Assembly: GCA_964035575.1 (NCBI GenBank)
Contig: OZ037836.1
Location: forward strand, 1,364,001-1,428,000
Direction of reading: 5' to 3'
DNA: 64,000 nucleotides
Origin: Rhynchopus sp. YZ270_cl-10
Lineage: Eukaryota > Euglenozoa > Diplonemea > Diplonemida > Diplonemidae
The first letter of the stretch is position 1, and every line of letters starts with the position of its first letter. Positions 1 to 9,908 of the stretch are shown here, in pieces. The position numbers were made by a program, and so were the translations under genes. The notes under the pieces are model-generated. The model searched no databases. It saw only the letters and a program-made list of their open reading frames with translations, and was not told where the DNA came from.

Positions 1-240
1 AGTTTGGGGAATAGTCAGTTATGCCCTACCCTTTTTTTGAAATGGTCAGAGATACCCGAAAATAAGTTCAGATATACCCGAAAACCAGAAATAGGGCATA
101 ACTGACTATATCTGAACTTATTTTCGGGTATTTGAACTTATTTTCGGGTATATCTGAACTTTTTCCGGGTATCTCTGAACTTATTTGGGGTACCCACTTA
201 TTTGGGGGTACCCCCTTTGATTTTTTGCCCAGTGGGTGAG

Positions 241-1480
241 TGACCCACCATGAGGGAATGCGACAGCAGAGACAGTATTGAAGCAGCATGGTATGATTTT
301 CACCCCTCTACCCCACACACAGTTACTTTTAGTGGGGGTAAATACCCGCAAACCCGCAAACCCTTATACATGGTCCCTCGCTTCGCTTGGGAACCATTAG
401 TGCAGCAGGAAACTCTCTGTAGCGTGAAAAAAGGCTACCTTATTTCGCGGAAATACATAGTTATTACCACTTTTTTCATTAACCTCACCCTTCCCGACTA
501 CTGCGTTTGTACACCATACTTAATCACACCCCACATTTACACTCATCACAGGATCGTGAAATCTGAACTGCATCCGTGATTGCGATGAGCGCCGCTCTCC
601 GACATTCAACAACTCAAAATACAAGGCTTCACCCAAATCAATCTATTCTAGATTTGTTTGTGGACGAAGACCTGGGGGTGGGAACACTTTGTCAGTCACT
701 GCTATTGCCATTAACCCAGGGAGCATAGCTAGTGCAAGAAATTCGACTTTGGAAACCTTCCGGAAAGTCTGTCCTCTGCTTACGGAGGACGAGGCACAAG
801 AAAATATTGCGTTCCCCCAGAAAACCAGTGCACATTTCACACTCCTTGTGGGTGGTCTTGTTGCCTTTTTTGTCAAGTAATTTTGGCCCAGGCATGCTCT
901 CGAAGCATGACAATTTAGTGTGTATGGGGCAGGGTGTTGTTTTGTTCTGAATTCTCTTTGTTATAACATCTAAGTCAATCGCGGGTGGTGGTTTGTGTAG
1001 CGTGAGGCACTCTTTTTAGCAAACTTCCTGCGGCTGCTAAAGTGTTATTTCTTCGGATTTAACAACGTACAGCGTAACATAGTGGTTTAGCCTGGTCGAC
1101 ACAACCTTTGATAGATATGGGATAACCAACCCCCTTCGACCCCTCGTGGGTTCACTGAACAAGCCCTCGTGGTAGTTAAACGCGATTGACATTTACATTT
1201 CTTAGAGATGAAAGAACAAGATAACACTTCTGTACCCGCGCATCAAAATTGTGGAAAACTTTGCACCCCAAACACCCTCAACAACGCCCGCCAAAAGGCG
1301 CCCCTTGTTGCTGGGAGTTGGTTCTCATGATACCTGCACAGCGGGCATTCCTCTGAGTCCAACGCATGTTTGGCCTGTCTGCGGCGTTGTACTTCAGGTG
1401 CACGAAGACAGGGTCTGGTGGTAAATTTTGCGTAGTACTGCGACGTAGTGCTGCGTGGGTCTGGAAACCTGGGTACCTGG
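241..1480. other. Unassigned interior, no supported gene
   Basis: No open frame here shows domain-like composition. The stretch at about 1,282-1,421 is an inverted copy of 38,341-38,487, so it is a dispersed repeat rather than a unique gene. The opening words (ATGAGGGAATGCGACA) also recur near 38,311. Confidence 0.4.
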
Positions 1481-1499
1481 GTACAGGAAATTTGTTGTG

Positions 1500-1856
1500 G
1501 AAGACATCAACCACCATGCATTGAGGAGGGTAAGACAGTGTTCGCAGTTTCTACCTGATAGCATTACAACATTTAACTTCTCCACGGGGGTCTTGGGCCG
1601 TTCACTCGGTTCTACCTTGACTACCGGAAGATATTCTTGAGGCCTTTTTGGTCTCTAGAATATCCGGTCTTCCCGAACGGAGGCACACTTTGTGTGTTAC
1701 TACGACCTGGCAATTTCCAGCAGTAGGTTAAGTAATCTTTCTTGTAAATTGTTGGAACATTATCTCCTCAGTGCATGAATGCCCCACGTGACTGGACACT
1801 TTTGTGTTTGTCATGTGGAGCTGTGGTTGCTCTTTCACGACTTTTTTCCTGTTCCT
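1500..1856. repeat. Module M, copy 1 (inverted relative to copy 2)
   Basis: This ~350-bp stretch is repeated in reverse orientation at about 6,183-6,536. Recognisable shared words include ATGCATTGAGGAG and the reverse complement of GTCCAGTCACGTGGGGCATT. The two copies lie inside two different inverted-repeat units, so the module has been carried or captured by both. Confidence 0.65.
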
Positions 1857-2130
1857 GGGTACCTGTTCCTGGACCTGGGTACCTGGGTACCTGGGTACCT
1901 GGGTACCTGGGTACCTGGGTACCTGGGTACCTGGGTACCTGGGTACCTGGGTACCTGGGTACCTGGGTACCTGGGTACCTGGGTACCTGGGTACCTGGGT
2001 ACCTGGGTACCTGGGTACCTGGGTACCTGGGTACCTGGGTACCTGGGTACCTGGGTACCTGGGTACCTGGGTATCTGGGTATCTGGGTATCTGGGTATCT
2101 GGGTATCTGGGTATCTGGGTATACCCGAAA
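1857..2130. repeat. 8-bp tandem array (ctgggtac)n
   Basis: A run of roughly 26 copies of CTGGGTAC passes into about seven copies of CTGGGTAT at its right end. The CTGGGTAC unit contains GGTACC, so it is self-complementary over six bases. Open frames reading GYLGTWVP on one strand and YPGTQVPR on the other are by-products of the repeat and should not be taken as proteins. A few degenerate units (CCAGGTACACAGGTACAC) occur at about 6,165-6,195 beside module M copy 2. Confidence 0.9.
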
Positions 2131-2700
2131 ACCAACTTTTTTGGGGTACCCGAAAAAAGTTGGCGATATGGTCAGACATGCCCGAAAATAAGTTGAGAAA
2201 TGGTCAGAGATACCCGAAATACCCGAAAATAAGTTCAGATATTGGTCAGTTATGCCCTATTTTTGAAAATGGGGCATCTCTGACCAATATCTGAACTTAT
2301 TTTCGGGTATCTCTGACCAATATCTGAACTTATTTTCGGGTATCTCTGACCATTTCAAAAAAAGGGTAGGGCATAACTGACTATTCCCCAAAAAGTTTTT
2401 TTCTTCTTTTTTCTTATTCCTTTCTCTGTCCTTACTGGATGTAATGTCTGATCACCAGGAGGAAGAGTAACCTCTAGAGTCTTGGTCTTGATGGCTGCCG
2501 TGTATACGTAAATCGAAAATGTGAAAAAATGCGAAAACCAAACCACAAGGTAATAAAAACAGGTAAATTTGTCTACTTAGGTTAGGAAATTCTGGAAAAT
2601 AGGTACTATTTAGCCGCATGCGTGCCCAAATGTCCCCTTTTTTCTGCCTTGTATAATACAAGGGTGTATTCGTTCTCCGGTGCTCAAACCTCGCCCCAGA

Positions 2701-2801
2701 AGGAGCAGAACTTATTTTTTGCCTCATTTCACGTTGTCGTGTATCGCGTCCACCTTGGTCTTTGTGAAGTACTTCTCCTCGCAGGTGTTGAAGGCGTCGA
2801 G
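2701..2801 (-). pseudogene. 3' fragment of twin-CX9C gene
   Basis: About 100 bases match the last ~24 codons and start of the 3' flank of the CX9C frame at 4,264-4,461 (residues ending TKTKVDAIHDNVK). The match stops abruptly at GCGTCGAGGA, so only the tail remains. An equivalent fragment lies at about 31,685-31,787. Its place downstream of the HMG gene suggests the HMG and CX9C genes were once in a tandem array that has been partly deleted. Confidence 0.7.
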
Positions 2802-2907
2802 GACACAAAAAATTCAACTTTGACTGAGAATCATATCAATCAAACCAAACAACACAACCACTGCTTGCAGCAGGCCTTCTTGACTTGCAGCAGGTTGCAT
2901 CAATACG

Positions 2908-4155
2908 TCAGACACTTCGCTGGGAACGGTACTTCTTCGACACAGCATGTGTCGCAGTCGCGAAGGCCTCCTTGTGGGGAAGGCCAGACTTCATGGCAGC
3001 CGTGTACTCAGCGGGGAAGTGCTTCTTCGTGAAGAGCGCGTACTTGGTAGCAGGCTTCTTCAGGCTCTGGCGGATGTCGGTCCTCTTGGCCTTGTTCTTT
3101 GCTGCCTCAGCCTCGAGCACTCCACGCTGCTGGGCGGAGAGTGCTGCCCACTTCGTGTTCACATCCTTCAGGGTCAGCTTCGTTCCCTTCATCGTCTTCT
3201 GGAAGAACAGGGCGCGTGCGGTGACAGGTCCGCTCGATGCGATCTTGCCCTTCTTGGCCTTCTCCTCGTTGACACGATCCTTGAGGGCAGCCTTCTTGTC
3301 CTTGGCAGCCTGTCTCTTCTTCGCCAGACGAGCCTTGAGGGCAGCCTTCTTGGCCTTGACAGCCTGCTTTCTCTTCGCAACACGAGCCCTGAGAGCAGCC
3401 TTCTTTGCCTTCTGAACCTGCTTTGCCTCCTTAACACGAGCCTTCAGGGCAGCCTTCTGAACCTGCTTTGCCTCGTCAACACGAGCCTTCAGGGCAGCCT
3501 TCTCTGTTTTCTTGACCTGCTTTGCCTCGTCAACACGAGCCTTCTTTGCCTTTTTAGTCTGGACCTTCTTGAGGGCGGCTTTCATGGCCTTGTAAGCAGC
3601 CTTCTTGTCCTTCTTGACCTGTGCCTTCTTCGCAGCCTTCTTGGCAGCGCGAGCCTTCAGGGCAGCCTTCTTGGCCTTGACAGCCTGTGCCTTCTTCGCA
3701 GCCTTCTTGGCAGCGCGAGCGTTCAGGGCAGCCTTCTTGGCCTTGACAGCCTGTGCCTTCTTCGCAGCCTTCTTGGCAGCGCGAGCGTTCAGGGCAGCCT
3801 TAAGAGCAGCCTTCTTCACCTTGACAGCCTGTGCCTTCTTCGCAGCCTTCTTGTCAGCGCGAGCCTTCTTGGCAGCGCGAGCCTTCAGGGCAGCCTTAAG
3901 AGCAGCCTTCTTCACCTTGACAGCCTGTGCCTTCTTCGCAGCCTTCTTGTCAGCGCGAGCCTTCAGGGCAGCCTTAAGAGCAGCCTTCACCTTCTTGGCA
4001 GACACCTTCTTCGACGCAGACTTCTTCGCCACAGGCTTCTTTGCTGCCTTGGTCACCTTGCTGTGCATCTGCACGGCACCCACCTGCACAGCACCCACCT
4101 GCACAGCAGGGAGCACGAACTTCGCCTGGCGCACAATGGAACGAAGAGACATCAT
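2908..4155 (-). CDS. Mitochondrial lysine/alanine-rich protein with two HMG-like boxes (copy 1)
   Basis: The 415-residue product starts with MMSLRSIVRQAKF, a basic amphipathic presequence of mitochondrial type, followed by a short VGAVQ repeat. Residues ~35-290 are a lysine/alanine-rich, histone-H1-like tract made of repeats such as KKAALKARAAKKAAKKAQAV. Residues ~310-358 (with W336 and the run WAALSAQQ) and ~365-410 (KKPATKYALFTKKHFP) look like two degenerate HMG boxes. The arrangement fits a mitochondrial nucleoid packaging protein, comparable in kind with TFAM/Abf2 and with kinetoplast-associated proteins. DNA compaction in the mitochondrion is inferred from family and composition. The first of two adjacent ATGs is taken as start. 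A CCACC-rich leader lies 45-60 bases upstream. The low-complexity tract makes false long frames on the opposite strand. Confidence 0.82.
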   Translation of the reverse strand: MMSLRSIVRQAKFVLPAVQVGAVQVGAVQMHSKVTKAAKKPVAKKSASKKVSAKKVKAALKAALKARADKKAAKKAQAVKVKKAALKAALKARAAKKARADKKAAKKAQAVKVKKAALKAALNARAAKKAAKKAQAVKAKKAALNARAAKKAAKKAQAVKAKKAALKARAAKKAAKKAQVKKDKKAAYKAMKAALKKVQTKKAKKARVDEAKQVKKTEKAALKARVDEAKQVQKAALKARVKEAKQVQKAKKAALRARVAKRKQAVKAKKAALKARLAKKRQAAKDKKAALKDRVNEEKAKKGKIASSGPVTARALFFQKTMKGTKLTLKDVNTKWAALSAQQRGVLEAEAAKNKAKRTDIRQSLKKPATKYALFTKKHFPAEYTAAMKSGLPHKEAFATATHAVSKKYRSQRSV

Positions 4156-4195
4156 TTTGAAGTGTGAAGGGTGTGACGGGCATATAATGTGGTGG

Positions 4196-4216
4196 AACTG
4201 TGGTGGTGGGGGTGGG
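4196..4216 (-). promoter_or_regulatory. CCACC-rich leader of HMG gene copy 1
   Basis: On the coding strand this reads CCACCCCCACCACCACAG, 40-60 bases before the ATG. A TTATATG stretch lies between it and the start. Similar purine-poor tracts precede the Ubl-LRR genes, the DUF4116 gene and the 678-residue gene. A promoter or 5' leader role is inferred from the shared position only. Confidence 0.4.
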
Positions 4217-4263
4217 TTGTGCTATTCAAAAAGCTGTGAGGGAGCAGAACTTATTTTTTTGCC

Positions 4264-4461
4264 TCATTTCACGTTGTCGTGTATCGCGTCCACCTTGGTC
4301 TTTGTGAAGTACTTCTCCTCGCAGGTGTTGAAGGCGTCGAGGATGGGCTGGCATTTGCTTGCAAGACGCTGTTTTATGCAACGCTGCACTGCTTCCCGTT
4401 CGCGTAGGCACGGGTGTGACCCTCTGGCTGGCTGTGGGGAGGGGGGATGGGTGATCATCAA
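4264..4461 (-). CDS. Twin-CX9C (CHCH-type) small protein or its 3' exon, copy 1
   Basis: The frame encodes two CX9C pairs: C-LREREAVQR-C and C-QPILDAFNT-C, separated by IKQRLASK. This is the hallmark of CHCH proteins of the mitochondrial intermembrane space, such as respiratory-complex assembly factors oxidised through Mia40. An in-frame ATG gives 65 residues, but the two genomic copies diverge exactly before CCCCTCCCCACAG|CC, which resembles a 3' splice site. The true first exon may therefore lie upstream, or both copies may be 5' truncated. The gene ends 108 bases upstream of the HMG gene on the same strand, so both neighbours point to the mitochondrion. Confidence 0.55.
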   Translation of the reverse strand: MMITHPPSPQPARGSHPCLREREAVQRCIKQRLASKCQPILDAFNTCEEKYFTKTKVDAIHDNVK

Positions 4462-4604
4462 GGATATCTCTAAATCCGTCCCTTTTTGGCCAAATTCCGA
4501 AATCCCAATCCAAAAAATTCCCTGTTTTTTTGGTGTAGTTTTTGGGCTGTTTTTTGACTTTTTTGTGGGGGGGAAAAAAATTTTCCCGCTATGTCGTCAG
4601 GGCT

Positions 4605-4866
4605 CTCGCCGGGGGTGATTTGGGGTCCCGAGCTTTCCCCCCGTAAAAGCGGTCGCTGCGTGCGCTTCGCGCGCGCGACTCCCTGCCAGTGCAGGGAGGC
4701 GTGGCGCTTTCTCCCCTCTGATGCACAAAAGGCAGGTGGGGAGGGGTGAACCACAATACGTAGTGTGTGTCAGCCTTATCAGTAACCTCGGTACATTTAT
4801 GAAAGAAACGGCGGTCATGGCACCCAAAGGTTCCTGGCGAAGCCACGGTACGCAACATGTGAGATC
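4605..4866 (+). repeat. Stem-loop/ACGGTACGC repeat, partial copy a
   Basis: This stretch contains CCGAGCTTTC, the GC-rich hairpin GCGCTTCGCGCGCGCG, and a GGCGAAGCC stem-loop directly followed by ACGGTACGCAAC at 4,837-4,858. It is a partial member of the repeat family whose fuller copies lie at 34.3 and 54.4 kb. No gene is supported between 4,462 and 5,900. Confidence 0.6.
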
Positions 4867-5454
4867 TCCTCCGTCTTTCAACCCTCATAATTGAATGCGA
4901 TTGACACGTCTTTTTGTGTACCACCTCAAATGTCTCTGATGCTGGACGTTTGCCTGCAACTGACGCGAACATCCGCACCCACAACTACAGCAACCGCCTG
5001 CAGAGCCAATTTTTTCCTCAAAAACCCGGAACTTTTTTTTTTTTCTTTTTCCCCTTTTTCGCTTTATTTGATCGCGTTGATCGATCGCATCCCACAGGCG
5101 AAACTCTCTGGGGGTGGGGTGGGGTAGAATGTACCTGAAATTGCTGTAGGGAAAAACAGGGAATTTTTTTCAGGGAATTTTTTTATTTTCCCGAAATCCC
5201 AATCAGAGATGGAGATAGATTTGGGATTTTCAAAAAAGACCCGGTTTGACCCGGTCTGAGCTTTTTGGGGTCAAAAAAAAAAAAATTTCGCGCTGCGCGC
5301 GAAAATGACACTGCACGTGCGACCTGGTTGTTACACTTCTTTGGCGGGGAACTTGCGCAACAGCGTTTGTGCCTTGATGAAGGGGAGTAGGGTCCATGTT
5401 CCCCCGTTGTGCAGCACACCGAACTTCACGCACTCGGCAAAAGTGGATTTCTCG

Positions 5455-5710
5455 GCGGTCATGGCCCCAAAGGTTCCTGGCGAAGCCACGGTACGCAACA
5501 TTTCAAAAAAAAATGCGCTTAAAATTGTACATTTTGGGGTGGGTTGCAAGCTTGCGCCGCAGGCGCACGGTACGCTACTTTTATTATTTCGCCATGCTGC
5601 ATGCTTCCTTTTGCTTCGGCGTTTGACTAATTGAGTCGCGTTCTGGCTGTGACGGGGTCACTTTGTTCATGAGGCCATTTCTGGTCACTCTCAGAGGCTC
5701 GTGTGAGGTA
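5455..5710 (+). repeat. Stem-loop/ACGGTACGC repeat, copy b
   Basis: Two stem-loops occur in series: GGCGAAGCC followed by ACGGTACGCAAC, then GCGCCGCAGGCGC followed by ACGGTACGCTAC. After them comes a conserved tail containing GTCGCGTTCTGGCTGTGACG and GAGGCTCGTGTGAGGTACC. The same order and tail recur at 34,450-34,705 and 54,630-54,860. Confidence 0.75.
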
Positions 5711-5910
5711 CCAAAAAAAATCGATTTTCTCCCAAAATTGCAAATACCATTTTTTTTTTTTTTTTCCAGACCGGGTTTTTCGCCAAAATCCCATTTTTTT
5801 TTTTTTTGACCCGGTTTTGAAACCGGGTCAATAGACGCACCTCCACCCCTGATCCCAATCCCAATCCAGAATTAGAAAAATCCCTGGTGATCATTTGAAA
5901 AAAAATAGCT

Positions 5911-6057
5911 TATGATTACCGTTAAATTATATCCCCACAATTTAACGCAGTGAGTTGTGGGTCACGAGTGTACTAATCCCACGAGCGCAGCGAGTGGGAT
6001 TCGTGAACGAGTGACCCACAACTCACTAAGTTAAATTGCCGGGATATAATTTAACAA
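5911..6057. repeat. Long palindrome beginning and ending in TTAA
   Basis: Arms of about 65 bases run from GTTAAATTATATCCC to GGGATATAATTTAAC, with the inner stem AGTGAGTTGTGGGTCAC paired with GTGACCCACAACTCACT and a central CCCAC/GTGGG. Only a few bases are unpaired. The size and TTAA ends suit a tiny foldback element or MITE. It lies next to the TTAA-flanked element at 6,078-6,822. Confidence 0.8.
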
Positions 6058-6077
6058 TAATTAGTAGTTTTCATTAA

Positions 6078-6822
6078 CGTGCAATTATAAACGAGTCACA
6101 AAATCCTATTACAGCCGTGAAATCTGAAATCCTCTATGAACAACCTGTGTGGTGGCGGCAGGTACGTACCCAGGTACACAGGTACACAAGTAAGTCGTGA
6201 AAGGGCAACCACAGGTGACCAGGCAGTCCACTTGACAAACACAAAAGTGTCCAGTCACGTGGGGCATTCATGCACTGAGGAAATAATGATCAACAATTTA
6301 CAAGAAAGTATTACTTGACCTACTGCTGGAAATTGCCAGGTAAGTAACAGGGTGCTCTACCCCCGCTCGGGAATCTCGAATTACAGCGTCCAAAAGGCCT
6401 CATTCACTAGTCATGGCATAACAGTTCGCCAGGTGAAAGGCCCATGACCCCCGCGGAGAAATTAAATGTTGTAAGGCTTTCAAGTAAACTGCGAGACTGT
6501 CTTACTCTCCTCAATGCATGGTGAAAGATGTCTTTGACAAATTTGCGATCACTTTTTGGGCTATTTTTCCCAAAGTAACCTCGTGCCTCACTTTTGCCTC
6601 ACTTGTCCCAAAATGGCATATTTTTTGTGATTTTTCTGGGTGGATTCTCCTGTTTCTGTGAGCGTGTAATTATAATTTTACAATTTCACGGTCACTTTTT
6701 CCACGCATTTTTACAGGTAAACATAGTTTCACGGTAAAAATAACTTCACGGTAACCGTTAAATTGTGGTTTTCGAATTTCACGGCTTGTAATAGGATTTT
6801 GTGAAGAGTTTATAATTGCACG
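6078..6822. mobile_element. TTAA-flanked TIR element (MITE)
   Basis: The inverted ends run for about 50 bases at roughly 90% identity, beginning CGTGCAATTATAAAC and including CACAAAATCCTATTAC. Each end is bordered by TTAA (6,074-6,077 and 6,823-6,826), the target duplication of piggyBac-type elements. It has no transposase and contains module M copy 2. Assignment to piggyBac rests on the TTAA alone. Confidence 0.65.
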
Positions 6823-6826
6823 TTAA

Positions 6827-8800
6827 TAAAAATAATAAAACCTACATCCTCGAAACTTTTCTACACAAATGATTTCATTGAACGCATCCCCCCTTTTTTT
6901 TTTTTTTCTAATTATTTATTTGAAACGCAGAGTTTGTTTTGGCCCCGTCTGTGAGTGTTGGTTGAATTGGAGTCGGGGAGCAGAGGTTGGGGAGAAAAGA
7001 GAGAGAGGAAACAAATGCAAGACTATCGAATTATACACACGAATTCATCCTTCGATTCCAAAAAGGTCCGATCCTTACAGTTTGTATTATTTCCTAACAA
7101 CCACTCCGTTACACTGCGTTACGCTGCGTTACGCTGCGTTACGCTGCGTTACACTGCGTTGTTGTCTGCAAAAAAAAAAACTAGACGATATCATCCGCCA
7201 ACTGATCTTGATAACAATAAAAATATAACAGTGTTTTTCGTTGAACGCAGCCAAATAGGGGTAAAAATCTGTTTGGCGCAAGGTGAAAGGAATCAAGGGG
7301 AAATACTGTTATACAAGATCTGAACGTTGGCTTTCTTTTTGTCTAGTTTCTTAATACACTACGTGTTTGGAAAAAAAAAAAAAAAAAAAAAAAATGCAGA
7401 ATTTTAATTTCTGGTATTGTTCAGGCACTACTATGTCACAAAAAACGCTGGAAAAGAAAAATAAATAGTTGTTTCGGCCCCCCTGCCCCTGAAAGGTCAT
7501 TTGAACAATAAGTACACGAAGCAGGTTCACGCGAACCAAGACGGGGCTCTCTGCAGATTGTGCTTACAGCGTTACCCCCAGAGTAAATGACACAATGCTC
7601 AACACAAGATACAGCTCGCCACGTCACATCGTGGACCGCATGAAGCGACACAAAAAACTCTTCCTGTACAAAAACCTCCAAACGACAGACGAAGATGTGC
7701 TGAAGCACGAAGCACCGAGGTGCGAATGAGGGGATGGATAATAGCAAGAGAGATGAAGGGATAGATCCTGCACCCCAAAAGACTATGTGCAGCATCTACC
7801 CAACGATCGAGGACAATCACGCAGTATACTAAAGGAGATACCGAACCCAGACAAATGGGGGACAGGGCAAAAAGTTATTTCATTTACTTTCTTTCCAAAC
7901 GAAAAGAAGGCAAAGCGGGTGCAAAGGAGGGCAAAAAGAAAAGGTTATAAGATGACCCTAAGCCTCTCTTAATGTATTGAACATTGGCTATTCACCTCGT
8001 GTGCGTAGTCACCTTGATCACATTCGTTATCGCGGAGCAACAGCTGCGCTGGTTTCCGCAAGCTTTGAAAATAAAACTCTTCCTTTTTTAGATAGATATT
8101 CAGTAAAAAGAAACGAAAACAAGGAAAAAAAAGAGAGAAAGTTTTTTCGTTGACCGCTCGAATTAGTGTCCCTGAGTGAATGAATCTGGGGAGTAATTCG
8201 GCAAGCACTATCTAAACGGTGTATTCGAGCGATTCGAGTGGTTCGCGGTGTATTCGTGTCGGCTTAGTTAGTGTCGCCACTCGTTTTGTGCCAATGAATT
8301 ACAAAAAGGTTGTTGATCCCTCGTTAGTTGCCCGTGTGCGTTTGTTTTTCGTGATTATTCCATTGTGTATGTGTAGTGAGGGAGAGAAAGTTTTTTCGTT
8401 GATCGCTCGAATTAGTGTCCCTGAGTGAATGAATCTGGGGAGTAATTCGGCAAGCACTATCTAAAAACAGAGTTTTATTTTTATATGACGATTCTCGTAT
8501 ATTCAAAAAAAAAATGTATGTTTGTGGCAAAGCTTGTATCCCGCTGTGTCATACCAGATGCGATGCATCACGGCGGAACTGGTCCGGCAGCTCATCCTCA
8601 CCCATGACACGTCCTCCCTCCACTATAAACGTCGACGTGGAACTGCTTTCCTGCATCTGTTGCTTCCATGTGTCCATCTTACACCACCCTCTTCACCCTC
8701 TTTTCTTCCTTTTCTGATTCTGAATCTGCTCCAAGCACCAACGGGAAACACGCCTTCGCAAAAAATGGTGTATCAATTCTCCCTCTCAGCAGAACACCGT
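6827..8800. other. AT-rich intergenic region with short repeats
   Basis: No gene is supported. The region holds a 10-bp tandem repeat (GCGTTACGCT) at 7,107-7,160, a 24-base A run near 7,370, and an ~82-bp direct repeat at 8,137-8,217 and 8,382-8,465 that includes CGAATTAGTGTCCCTGAGTG. A degenerate copy of the CTAAG-CCTCTC hairpin seen at 14.2-14.7 kb lies near 7,958. Confidence 0.55.
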
Positions 8801-9908
8801 CTATGAGAAAAGAAGCGTGACGGGAGGGGGTGAGAAAAGGCGGAGGTGGGGGACAGCCTTTTGTTGGAAACCGTCATCACACCTCTTCGTGCAAGCTACC
8901 AAGAAGACAGTGAAAGACCACGTGGTGTTAACGAGTTCAGTGATAATAAATTGCAGAAAAAGGGGGGGTTGGGACGGGAGGTACATTGTAATGAATAAGA
9001 CATGGGTTTTTGTGGGGATTCTTTTGCAGCACAGAGTAAAATAACACAATGTGTGGAACGTCTTGCTCAGCACAGCTCTCCTCTCGCACCAAGTAGTAGT
9101 CTGTGCCACGGTGAGCAAGACTGTGCCCCTCTTCTTCTCCGAACCAGAGGACGCAAGCAGACATACTGCCAGAGACCCTCCACCTCGGGGAGGTGCTGCC
9201 CTCCTGCAGTTCGCAGCAAAATACGAACATCTAGAACCGCAACTAAAATGCGTCGCATTCCTGAGTGGTGATAAACCCAAGGTCGTTAAGCTGCTGCAGT
9301 TCGAAAGGAACCACCCACCAACCTGCCTCACGTTGTTGAGTGCAGATAAATCGATGTTGGTTAAGCTCGTACAGCCGGTAAGAAAGTGGTTATCAATCTG
9401 CGTCACGTTGTTGAATGGTGATAAATCCAGGGTTGTTAAGCTGCTGCAGTTATGAAGGAACTCTGTGCCAACGTGCGTAACGTTGCTGAGTGGTGATAAA
9501 TCAACTGCAGTTAATCTCACGCATCCATAAAGAAAGCTGTTACCAACCTGCGTCACATTGCTGAGTGGCGACAAATCCAGGGTCGTTAAGCTGAAGCAGT
9601 TCTGAAGGAAGCACTCACTCACCTGCGTCACATTGCTCAGCCCAGAGAGATCAATACTTGTCAACGAGCGGCAGCAAGCCAGGAAGCTGTGACCAATGTG
9701 AGTCACAGTGGACACAGCACTGAGATCAAGTCTCGTCAACGAAGTGCGCGACAAGAAGTAATTCGGAATGACAGTCGCAACCTCCGCCTGCAGAAGCAAA
9801 CACGCCACCTCAGGATCCTCCACACTCTTCAACTTCTCGGCTGTGATGTCGGTCACACCCAACGCATGAAGCTCTGCAATGGCTTCGTACTTCTGCGTCT
9901 TCGTGAGG

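Larger units (their letters stand above)
5..2390. mobile_element. Unit with long inverted ends
   Basis: The first ~75 bases of the window reappear inverted at about 2,316-2,390. The ends read TGGGGAATAGTCAGTTATGC inward from position 5 and, on the other strand, inward from 2,390. Both ends carry several copies of a TCTGAACTTATTTTCGGG motif, as expected for subterminal transposase-binding repeats. The interior holds no recognisable transposase, so this would be a non-autonomous or composite element. The left boundary is at the window edge, so a target duplication cannot be tested. The interior also contains the 8-bp array and a module shared with 6.2-6.5 kb. Family unknown. Confidence 0.5.
2519..4444 (-). 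repeat. Segmental duplication, copy 1 (pairs with 31,494-33,204)
   Basis: The 3' flank, the lysine/alanine-rich HMG gene, its leader and the adjoining CX9C reading frame are all repeated at 31.5-33.2 kb in the same orientation. The copies differ mainly in the number of lysine/alanine repeats, a short deletion near the HMG gene's stop codon, and small indels. They part company just upstream of the CCCCTCCCCACAG tract before the CX9C frame. Confidence 0.85.

Noticed and set aside
1728-2294. Repetitive frames on both strands over the 8-bp array
   Set aside because: They are direct translations of (ctgggtac)n with no other protein character.
2947-4167. Leucine/serine-rich frame of ~400 codons opposite the HMG gene
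   Set aside because: It is the mirror of the lysine/alanine codons. A similar shadow occurs opposite copy 2, and the minus-strand product has recognisable domains.
8937-9258. Frame in the F2 3'-flank repeat as a conserved gene
   Set aside because: The same frame is open near 29.6 and 37.2 kb, but those copies are recent block duplicates, so openness is weak evidence; no domain or start is convincing.
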